DNA of 64,000 nucleotides from Acestrorhynchus altus (Eukaryota > Chordata > Actinopteri > Characiformes > Acestrorhynchidae), in NCBI GenBank assembly GCA_034509495.1, contig CM067521.1, positions 24,076,529 to 24,140,528 on the forward strand. The letters are read 5' to 3'. The notes under the pieces were generated by a model, which searched no databases, was not told where the DNA came from, and saw only the letters and a program-made list of their open reading frames with translations. Within the stretch, counting starts at the first letter, position 1. The number at the start of each line of letters is the position of its first letter. Below, piece after piece: positions 1 to 11,493 of the stretch. The position numbers and the translations under genes are program-made.

Positions 1-123
1 CGGTATTCCGTTTCTGGGCTGTCCGTACAGACATGTAACTTCACTTCTCTCTGGACTTTCACTCAATAACTGAATCCGAGTTTATGCCAAACCCCGTCTC
101 TAAAGCTGTGAGGGGACACTAAC

Positions 124-327
124 CTTGGTCTCCTCGATCTGTACGATGGTGGCCTGGCAGTCCGACAGGCTGTCATTGATGTAGTCAACATTGGCATTGA
201 GCACCTCGATTTCTTCATTCATCTCCTGAACGACTCTCTCGTCCTCCTCCTCCCTGGGCCCTTCACTCAGGACTTTTTCTCGCTTACGCAACAGCGCCTC
301 CTGCTGCATGGACAGCTCCTCCCGTTT
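124..327 (-). CDS. kif21b: kif21b exon 19 (last exon in window)
   Basis: Residues 974-1041: KREELSMQQEALLRKREKVL, then EEIEVLNANVDYINDSLSDC and QATIVQIEETK. 204 nt, phase 0/0, acceptor TTCCAG, donor CCAAG|GTTAGT. The gene continues left of the window. Confidence 0.95.
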
Positions 328-3300
328 CTGGAAGCAAAGCAAGAACACAAAGATGAAACATAAAAAATGTCCATTAACTTTGTAGGTTCATATCACTGTC
401 ATATAATAAAAACAAGCACTTTAACAGCCACCAATACACTGATAATCTAAACAACATCAGGGCAAATACAGGTGAACGACTCACAGCTACAAATGGACTA
501 GAACAGTATAACTGAGTGAACGAGCTGATACGTGTGTATTTCCATAAGCTATATTACTAAACTAAATTTATTACAATAAATAACAACTAAATCACCTGTA
601 GTTACATTGTTATTACATGATCCGCATTTTGTGGACAATTACATGCTGTGTTCTAGGCTTTATAACTCAACAATAACAAACAACACTCGGAAAACTTTGC
701 TTGTTTCCACCGAAATTAAATCCCAGTTTAAATTCTAAAGGAGCTTCCAGTGCATGTTTACTGCTCTGTCCACGTGAACATGATCAACCTGCATACAGAC
801 TCTGACTGATCAGAGAGAGGGGGCGGGGCTGATGCTCAACCTGCATACAAACTCTGATCAGAGAGGGGGCGGGGCTGATGTTCAACCTGCATACAAACTC
901 TGATCAGAGAGGGGGCGGGGCTGATGCTCAACCTGTATACAGACTCTGACTGATCAGAGGGAGGGGGCGGGGCTAATTGCAGTTATTAGAGACAATAACT
1001 GTGGGACCTGTGATTTCCCAGCGATCAACAGATAGATCTACACGCAGGCAGCACCTTTATAAGGCGGTCCATATCAGCCTCCACATTGGCGATGGTCATC
1101 CTCTGCATCACTATGTCCATGACCCTCCGCTCCAGAGCTTGCCACTTCTGCCGTGCAGTCTTTGAGAAGCTGCTGCTCACACCCTTCCTCTGAAACTTCT
1201 TCCTGCTACTGCACAACCCAGAACAGAAGGGTTAAGGTCGCAAACTAAATAACACCGTCATAATATCACCTGCTGGTCATTTGATAATGCCTCCACTCTG
1301 ACGCACCTGGCCAGGCGGGATCCTCCCCCGCTACCCTCACTCTCCCCCAGGTAGCCGTTCAGCTTGGTGTTCCATTGGCGGACTATGCTGGAGACGGAAC
1401 GGCTGGATTCGGGTTCAGAGGAGGTGGTGGTGGTGCTGGCTGACAGCTCCGCTCCAGAGTCCAGACTGGGCTGTCGGCGGGACACGCGTCCGGCCACACG
1501 CTCGGACATAGGCTTGGCCAGCCTGCGCAGGGCAGTCACCTCCTGGGTCTTCCTCCGGAGGACGATCTCCTGCTGCCGCTTCTGCGATTCCAGTGCACGG
1601 ATCTGATACTGTGAGCGGGAGTTCAGCAGAGAGGTTTAGTTCTCCAGATGCCCAGGGTTGGAACATCATAACCAGCACACGATTTTGGAGCAATTGGACA
1701 AATAAAAGTGACGGGGTTTCAAAACATGAGTTTATAATAATTCTGTATGAAAGGTGTATTAAGCTTTTAATCTGACCTCCTGTCGTCGCTGCTCCTTCTT
1801 TAGCTGAGCAATCTCTCGGTTCCTCTTGGCTTCAATCATCCTCCTTCTTTGCTGCTCCTCTTTCATCTGCTTCATCAGTGCCACCTGCAAGAGAAGGATC
1901 AAAGGATCAACGATATTAAAGTTATTACCAAGTAAGAGTAGACTGAACAGTGTGAGATGAATACAAGAATCAGCTGAGGCACATCAGGCACCTCATGTCA
2001 TCCCTTCGCCTCTAGGAGGCAGCATTTCTCCACATTTGTTCCCCAACCCTACCTTGGCTTTCTTCATCTCAGCCACCTCGGCCTGTAGTTTCTTCAGCTC
2101 CCTCTCATAGCGACCCTGGTTCTTCAGCAGGCGAGCATGTTCCTTTTGTGCTGCTTGTAGCTTCACCAGATCCCTGTTCATCTCCTTCAAACGCTTCTCG
2201 TACTCCGCTTTGATCTTACTGGCCTTCTCCTCTGTGTAGTTCTCCATGGACACTGTTAGAACATGCAGACTGTTTGTTAGGATCTGGCTGATGCACCTGT
2301 GCCAAGGTTGGCTTCTGTTAAATAGAACTGCAATCAAAAATCATTTGTGGTCCTGAAAAAACAACTGAATTAATATTGACATTAAAACGAAAGCCATTAT
2401 ATTTATATCTATATCGGGATATAAACAGAGCGGGATACGGGCCGAACGATATATCGATATTTATATCTATATCAGGATATGAACAGAGCGGGATACGGGC
2501 CGAGCGATATATCGATATTTATATCTATATCGGGATATGAACAGAGCGGGATACGGGCTGAGAGATATATCGATATTTAAGTAAATAAATAAGCAGGTGG
2601 TTTATTCCAGATACGGGCATTTCAGAACATCATCTGCACATCAGCAGAGCCTCTCAGGCAGATTTTGAGTTGCTGGACCTGAAATGCCCATCTCTGGTTT
2701 CCTCTACACTCACCACATATGACATTATAATGATATACTGACTGCAGACTTTAACTTGTAAACATCTCTGGTTCCCAGTGAGATTCGGTTGAAAAACCCA
2801 GACGTACTCCTTTGAGAAGGTTCACGTAATCACCTGCTGTTCCTACAAACAAGTCAAACAAGCTCCTCTGCAGCTGCCGACCTGATCACGGTAAACAGGA
2901 GCAGTAAGCATGTGTTAAGGTGGGGACGTACTGAGGTTGTGCAGTACACGGTCCCTCTCCAGCTGCGTGTCTCGGATTTTGTTCTGCAGCAGGATGAGCT
3001 TCTCCTCATACTGGAGCTTCAGCGTCATCAGCCGCCGCTGGCTGTTCTCCAGCTCATCGATCAGCCTCTGTTTGATCTCGATTTCACACGTCAAGTCTGC
3101 CAGATCTGCCTGAAAGTTAGCTGAGGGAGGAGAACACAGAGCAAACATCTAAGCCGCTTTACATCTGCAAACCCCTCAACTTCTCGGATTACTCTTCACT
3201 ACCCCCATCTTAACTGTCCACGGAACAAACCCACGAACCTTTCTCATCGGAGTCCGAGTCCGAGTCCACCAGGCTCTCGTCGCTGTCAAACTCTTCCTCG

Positions 3301-6300
3301 TCCCTGATCTCTTCGTCCTCATCTTCCTCGTCTTCGTCACAGCCACTTTCTTCTTCAGGGAGGGGGTACATGCCATCCTGGATTGAGATGCAGAATGAAG
3401 ACAGAATCAATTCGCGGGTGATTTCGGAAGCAGCACCAGAATCCAATCCCAGATCAAATAGAAAGTGGACCAAAAGTACTTGGACGAACGTCATTACATT
3501 AACATGCTGCATTAACACGACAGGCTTCGTCGTTTGAAGCCCTCAAACTGACACAAAACGGCAGTAAAGGAGACGAAGACGAAGACAAGACTGCATTCAC
3601 ACACTTCAGCTGCTTTAATTCACACCCACTGCTGACACACAGCTCGTCTAATCCCCGTACCGCCAATACATCAGGACTCCCTGCTGCAGATAATCATTGA
3701 AACCAATTGGCACCGTGCCTAATGCCAGGCTTGGGTTAGAAGGGTATAAAGCTGTGGAGCAGTGGAACTGTGTTCTCTGGAACCCTGTATTTGCAGACTG
3801 ACCTGGGGGACGAGGGGGACCTCATTTACATTTACGGCATTAACACATACTGGAACAGCATAGTCACCCAGACTGGGAATCGAACCCCAGTCTCCCACAT
3901 GGTGTGGGTGGCTCACTGGTGGTGTTATCCATTGCAAAACGATGGGTAAGCAGGAGTCCCGATACTTTTGTCCGTATGGTACAGGGGTTGGACAATGAAA
4001 CTGAAACACCAGGTTTTAGACCACAATAATTGATTAGTATGGTGAACTAGGGCCTCCTTTTGTGGTCAATACAGCGTCAATTCTTCTTGGGAAGGACATT
4101 TTTTGGAGACAATCCGGGTTAACACCCCAACATCCCTTTCAGACAGCGTCCTCTTGCGTCCACAGTTAATCCTGTTGGATGTGGTTGGTCCTTCTTGGTG
4201 GTGCTGACGTTACCTTGAATACCGTGGCTGTTGATACATCACAAAGACTTGCTGTCTTGGTCACAGATGCGCCAACAAGAAGTGCACCAACAGTTTGTCC
4301 TCTTTTGAACTCTGGTTTGTCCCCCATAATGTTGTGTTCATTTCAGTATTTTGAGCTAAACTGTGCTCTTACCTGCTGATTGAACCTTCACACTCTGCTC
4401 TTACTGGTGCAGTTAATGAAGATTGACCACCAGGCTGCTCCAATTTAGCCACGAAACCTCCCTCAATACAATGACAGTGTTTCAGTTTCATTGTCCAACC
4501 CCTGTAGATGCCCCAGAGTCGGGAAAGGCTACATAAATAAATGTGCACTCACTTCTTCAGGCTCATTATCAGAGTCGCCGTCTCCGTTCTCTCTGCTCAG
4601 GACGCTCTCTCTCTCTCCGTTCTGCTCGTTCTCCTGAGCCTGAAGCTTTGCTCTCTTCTTCAAACCCTTCTCCCTCTCTGGACTGTGAAGATGGAGAGAA
4701 ACGCAGCTCAGGAGGAATAATCACACATGGCTGGCGGTATCCATATAATTCCGTTCACACTCGCAGCTGAAATAAATACTACGTAACAGTCGCACTATAA
4801 CACTCAGCTCACGGTCATTTCCTCGCTAGATTAAGAGGAAACAAAGCTTTGTGGGCTTTTATTATGTGAATGGAGGTGCGTTCGGCTGTTATTGTTGATA
4901 CGAGGTTTAGGGAGATTGATTCTGCATCACTTGGCTTTTGTTATTGATAATTAGGAACAAACTAATTATGGTCTGAGGCCTGTGTGTGATGTCCTTCATC
5001 GGCGCTCACAGGACGCTGCCCACAGGACGCTGTCGGCTGGACGTTTCTGGTCAGTGGACCGTTCTCGGTCCAGCAGAGACGCTGAGGGGTTTAAACACTC
5101 CAGCAGCACTGCTGTGTCTGATCCACTCGTACCAGCAACACACACTAACACACCACCACCATGTCAGTGTGACTGCAGTGCTGAGAATGACCCACCACCC
5201 ACATCATATCTGCTCTGTGGTGGTCCTGTGGGGTCCTGATCATTGAAGATCAGGGTGGAAGGAGGAGAATAAAGTCTGCAGAGAAACAGATGAACTACAG
5301 ACTGCAATTATAGAACCACAAAGAGCTCCTGTGTGGTCAGAGGAGCTGATAGAGTGGACAGTCAGAGGAGAAACAGGACCAGGTGGCAATTAACAAGAGC
5401 AGACACAAATGGTCTCATCCATATTGCTTATTGAGCACCGTTTCAAAACACAAGCAGCAGCCTAATAGCTGATTCGACCTGTGGGACCAATAACTGCAGG
5501 ATGAATACCAGCGCTGTTGGCCCTGCCCCCCTGCCCCTGCCCCTGCCCCTGCCCCTGCCCGGTCTGAGTCATTCCTTTAGCTGACCCGTAATAACTGCAG
5601 CAGGAGCACTGAGGATCAAAGAACTCCGTCATTACCTGGAACCCCATCCCTATTAGAGCCAAATTAGACTCCTCTGCTGCAGCTGCAGAACGGTGCCCCA
5701 CTACTCGTCCTCATTACCCAGAGAGATTTATGGAGGGCAATTTGTATCTGTGCCAACTTGTTGTCCCTCTCTTTAATCTGAGTTGCACACATTTACCAAC
5801 ACTTACACACACACGCATCTGAAGCAGGTCTTACAGCTGGAATTAGACATGGTGTCGCTTGTGGAAGAGATAAGGGAAGCTGGGAGCTCCAGCATAAAAT
5901 AACAGAAAGTAAAAGTCCACGATTGGCTGCTGTTGCCTAGTGATCCACCCTAAACCTAGCAGTGCCCAAGAGATGGGCACCGATCTGGACAGTGGACGTA
6001 CAGTACAGAGTAAGAGAACGTCATTAAATGGCCAGCCAGCGGGTGTTCTCACCTCTTGCGCCTCTGATTCCTCTCCTTCTTCTTCAACCTCTCGATGTCC
6101 AGTTTGGCTCTGCGAATCACGTCCGTCATCTCGGCCTCCATAGAGATGGAGGGGGAAGAGCACAGGGGGTGGCCAGGCCCGGGGGCAAGGGCGGTGGTGT
6201 AAGGAGAGCGAGCAGAAAGGCGAGACACGCTGCGTCTCAAAGATTCGTTCATTGCCTCGCTCTCCAAAAGCTTAGACCTGAGAGAACCGGATACAGAGAG

Positions 6301-9300
6301 AGACGACAGACATGTTTTGGGTGGAACTCCTTGCCTTAACCTTTAGAACCCTAGAATGTTTTCGTACTATTTATAGGACTAAGACAGTAAACAGCCCCTC
6401 CCTTCTTGTTTTCCTCTATAACCCAATATCTGGGTCAGTGATATCAGCCCCGCCCCCTCTCTCTGATCAGTCAGAGTCTGTACGCAGGTTGAACATTAGC
6501 CCCGCCCCCTCTCTCTGATCAGTCAGAGTCTGTATGCAGGTTGAACATTAGCCCCGCCCCCTCTCTCTGTGCTCAGTGTGTTTGACTGCGTGCAGCACAG
6601 TGGGTTTATATGCACGTTTACATTTTTAACAAAAAATTGAAATCCAGGATAAAAGGCAGCAGTGTCTCACCTGAGTTCTTCAATCTCTCTGATGTAGTTT
6701 TGGATCAGGTTGCCAATCTCTTCATTAGTCTCACCTGAGAAGAATCCACAACATTCATTGTTCAGTGATTCGATTATGGAGCTCAGCTAATGAGCTCTTG
6801 ATCTGAATTCAATTAAGAGCATCTACGAGGGGCCGTTTTAATGATGTGATGCAACAGCTCTGTCGGACCTGTCTTTGTGAGCAGCAGGTTGACCTCGGTG
6901 GTGAGCAGCTGAGTGACTCTGGTGTTGAGATGATCGATGGTCTCCTGCATGGCCTTCACGCGCATGCGCATGGTCTCATTCTCCCTCTGCAGCATGGAGT
7001 TCTCCTGGAACAGATCGCTGAAACCTTCTGAACCGTCCTCACATGCCACACGCTTTCCCTGCAGAGAGACCAGCAGCGGTTATGGAGAATGGCGTAACAG
7101 CGGTGTAACACTGACGTAACAAGAGTGTAACTACTATCAGTCCAGCCTGGCAATCGTGTGTTGACTGGTTCCTCATCTTTAGTGCAATGTTTTTCGCCAG
7201 GCTTACACAACTTTACATCAGGGACTCGAGGGGAGCTGCAGTTAAGCATAATATACACTACATGGGCAAAAGTTATGGGACACATGCTCAGTCATTATTC
7301 TTCCGAAATGCAAAGGAGGATGGATGACCACCACCCCACCTCGTTACAAAAGATCTGCATCATCATTGCAGAGAACACAGTTCAACGTTGGGTTGGCTTT
7401 ATACCCATCCAACCCATGTTTGGCATTAACCATGGTGCCAGTAGACTCCACAGTGTCCTATTCTATTGGCAAGACTTTTCTACAGCAACTAGACAAGCTG
7501 TCTGTGTTCATTTGCACATCTATGTCAGCAATGGCTGCACCCTAAAGTAGCTGAATGCCTTTATTAAAGTGGTGTCCACAAACATTTGGACACACACCGT
7601 ATTTCAACCTCCAGAGGACCAACTCACTGGAAGCAACTGATCTTTTTCTCTACAAGCGAATAAACCCCATCGCTCCTGATCCACGGTCTTCAGCCTCCCG
7701 AGCCTCTGCTGTCATCTCTCCACAGCGCTGTAACTGACCTCCCACACTAAGCCCAGGCTTCTCCCTCATTCAGGTCATCACAGAGCCACTGCCACGCTCC
7801 ATTGACCGGACACTCGAGCGAGATCCCATAAACCCACATCCCGCTAATCAGTGTTGGCGTCCTGTTCCACAAACCCTCCTGATCCTCCGCTACCTTCCAA
7901 CACCTTCCCAGTCGCCCTGGCTTAGGACACAAGGCTGGTTTTCGAAGTGAAAGGAGAGATAGAGTCAGCGGTGAAGGGAAAATCCAACTTCTTATCAGGG
8001 TCGCCGGGAAACCGGACAACAAATATACGGCTTCCTCGATTTCGCCTCCAGTCGCTTACGCTGTGGTAAAGTAAATAAACAATAGGATCCCTTCCTGTTT
8101 ACTCTCAATGCTCCTCTGAAAGCACGTCCAGCAAACCATCTGACCACCGACGTCCTGGCAAAGATCATCACGGAGAGACAATGACCAGAAAAGGATTCAG
8201 TGGTAAAAGATACAATCAGGCAGTCAATAAGGGCTTCACTCAAACTCTGAGCCAACAATAAAGACCTACTTTTGCATAATTAATACATGAATTACGCCTT
8301 TAATTTGCGGAATCATCGTTGAGTCACTGCTTCTTCATAAAGAACATAATTCATAGAAATGTAGTTTTCTTGTGAGGGAAGGTTTGGACATGTATCAAAA
8401 ATGAGAACCAGCAACTAGAACACGACTGGATTTGGAAAAAAGTGTGTCGTAACTAAACCCCAGACATTAGTTTGGTTTGCTCTTGATTGTTGAAGCGAGC
8501 GCTATCATCAATCTGAGATCCAAAGAGCTCTCTGAGGCCTTCAGGACAAAGGCTGTAGATGCAGATGAGTCTGGAAAGGATTTCATAAAGAGCTCAGAAC
8601 AATTGGAAATCAGTCGTTACACCGTCCATTACATCATTCACAAGCAAAACAGATCGGTTGTTCCTGGTCAGTGTGTTTTTGTAGGATCACATGATCTGCA
8701 TGGTTCCCGGAACACTTCACCATGAATGAAAACTATGTTCAGCTTCCTCACCGCTTTATACTCCATCAGCTCCATCTGCAGGCGGGCGATTTCAGCTCTC
8801 AAGGCACTGATCTGCTGGCTCGTCTTGTCCTGGTTCACCACCACCTTGTTCTTGATGTTGCGTGCCCGGTTGGCATACTTCAGTGTGTTTAACGTCTCCA
8901 TGAAGTCTCGGTCTGAGGGGCTGACGCAGGCGATCATCACTGTCCGACTAGAGAGGGTGCGGAGAGAGGTAAAGGGAGAGAGAACGAGAGACATTGAGAA
9001 GAGAAGAGATATGAGAGACAAGAGAGACAAGATGAAAGGACACGAAGAGAAAATATGAGACGAGAAGACATCATATGACGACATAAGTTGAGACGAGAAG
9101 TGACGAGAAACGAAGAAATGGGATTAAATGAGATGAGATGAAGACAAAAGATCGGACGAGACGAAATGAGAACAGAAGACGATTAACGTGAGATAAGACA
9201 AGAGGACAACCGAAGCGACGAAAAAAGATGAGATGAGAAGACGTGAGATGAAGAAAGGGGACATTGGAACGAACGAGAGGGGACAAGAGGAGAGAAAAGA

Positions 9301-9475
9301 CATGAGATGAGAAAAGAGGAGACGAAAGGAGGAGACGAGATGAGAGAAGACAAGACATGGAATAAGACGAGAAGAGACAATGTGAGATGAGGTGAGAAGA
9401 GGTTAATAAGGTTCTGCAGTGTTTAATCTTAAAATTAAAAAAACAACACACCCATATACAAATGTACCCTCTCAG

Positions 9476-9512
<37 letters not shown>

Positions 9513-11454
9513 CACACAGTGCCAGGACAATTTTGCATGCTTTGTGATCACACTAACTGCTTGAAGGAGGATCTGTGTCTACAGGCCGCTCATGTTTAAT
9601 TCAGAAGAATTCCTCCTCTCATCCCAAATCATAAACATGTGCATGTGGCCAGCCTGCTCTCCCTGCAGGCTAACTGACTGCACCCTGGACACACACGCAC
9701 ACACACACCAACACACACACAGCACGCATGCATTAACCTTCTCAAGAGTGGGAGAGAATAACAATACCGTCACTGTTCACAGTAATACAGTATGTGCACA
9801 CACCACCATCCATACTGCGTCACGAACAAGACCTCGCCGAGTCCGTGCGTCCACGTAAACAGAACACGCAGAGCTTTAAATCCTCGTTAAAATCACACCC
9901 TGAAGGAGAGTGAACGTTCCAGCTCTCTGTGTGGCACTACAACGGTCAGACATAACACTCACTGTCCATCCTATCAGCGCATCTGACCACACAGGAGCAC
10001 GTTGTGGTTCTATAATCCCAGACTGTAGTTCATCTGTTTCTCTGCAGACTTTATTCTCCTCCTTTCACCCTGATCTTCAATGATCAGGACCCCACAGGAC
10101 CACCACAGAGCAGATGATATGTGGGTGGTGGGTCATTCTCAGCAGTGCTGGTCCTGTGGGCAGCGTCCTGTGAGCACCGATGAAGGACTAGAGGACGACC
10201 AACACAAACTGTGCAGAAACAGATGAGCTTCTGTCTCTGACTTTACATCTACAAGGTGGAGACACTCGGTAGGAGTGTCTGATAGAGTGGACAGCGAGTG
10301 GACACAGTGTTTAAACACTCCAGCAGCACTGCTGTGTCTGATCCACTCGTAGCAGCAACACACACTAACACACCACCACCATGTCAGTGTGACTGCAGTG
10401 CTGAGAACGACCCACCACCCACATAATATCTGCTCTGTGGTGGTCCTGTGGGGTCCTGACCGTTGAAGATCAGGGTGAAAGGAGGAGAATAAAGTCTGCA
10501 GAGAAACAGATGAACTACAGTCTGTGATTATAGAACTAACAAGGACATAATGTCAATGTTATGGCTGATCAGTCTTAACAATCTTAAGTGTAAACAATCT
10601 AAAGACACACAATGCCACCTTTGTTCGTAGATGCTCTTTAATGGGTTCTAGACAAGTACTTGTTCTTTATTGTGTTTGTGTCTCAACTTCAAATGCAAAG
10701 GATTTCAGAAGGAGCCTGTCTTATCTAAACCTCAGACATTACTTTGGTTCGCTCTTGATGAAGCTCCAAAGAGCTCCCCGAGTCCTTCAGAACAGAGGTC
10801 GTAGATGCAGATGAGTCTGGATATGGATTCATAAAGATCTCAAACATTTAGAAATCAGCCGTTCGACTGTCCACTAAATCATTTACAAGCAAATCAGACG
10901 CCAATAAAAGATCAGGCCCCTGTTCAAACCCCCCGCTTTGACCAGCTGTTTCTCACAGCTGTCCTTCATTTGCATGTGAGATCTTATGCGTTCACCTGAG
11001 TGCGGGCAGTGGTCCGGGACAGAGCACCCAGTTTGAGACACTGGAGGAGCTGAGGAGGCAACACACAGGTCCTGTGAGCACCGGTGTCCCTCAAAACCCT
11101 TTAATCTGGACACTAATCCTTCATTTCCTCCAAAACGAGGAACACTTTGTTTATTCTGAAGTGTTATTTTCTTCCAATCCGAACCCAATAACCCGAAAAG
11201 TTCGGTTTAGCTTGGCTGTCATTGGCTGATGGTCCTTCAGGCATGACATCAAAGCCACAGTTCACACCTCAGTGTCCACCACACACTTTAATTGCACGCG
11301 TGATCTTGTGTGTATGATCGTGTGTGTGTACATTACCTGTTCCCCCCCAGTGAGTCCTGCAACAGTCGGGTGAGTTTGGAGTCTCTGTAAGGCACATGAC
11401 CAGCCTTCTTACTCTGATCCCCCAGCGCACTGATCACATTACCCAGGGCCAGCT

Positions 11455-11493
<39 letters not shown>

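Larger units (their letters stand above)
3378..4552. other. kif21b intron 12, filled with nested mobile elements
   Basis: From right to left it holds the 523-bp Tc1 deletion derivative (3982-4504), a relic of a second Tc1 family (about 3690-3980) and a SINE-like insertion inside that relic. Nothing coding was seen. Confidence 0.8.
4683..6052. other. kif21b intron 11
   Basis: Contains a foldback-type element (about 4988-5380) and a CCCCTG hexanucleotide run (5521-5562). The rest shows no recognisable features. Confidence 0.8.
7059..8751. other. kif21b intron 8
   Basis: Contains a Tc1-derived fragment at about 7255-7600 and a Tc1 transposase N-terminal relic at about 8455-8665. 7600-8450 has no recognisable element. 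Confidence 0.75.
8948..11336. other. kif21b intron 7
   Basis: Contains, in gene order, a decayed copy of exon 5 (about 10984-11080), a Tc1 N-terminal relic (10720-10905), a complete foldback element (9930-10570), a CA microsatellite (9477-9510) and the polypyrimidine tract. Confidence 0.85.

Noticed and set aside
8941..8947. Gln to Arg change at the start of exon 8 (SRTVMIA instead of SQTIMIA)
   Set aside because: Other kinesins have Arg or Lys at this position, so it is a normal substitution and not a defect.
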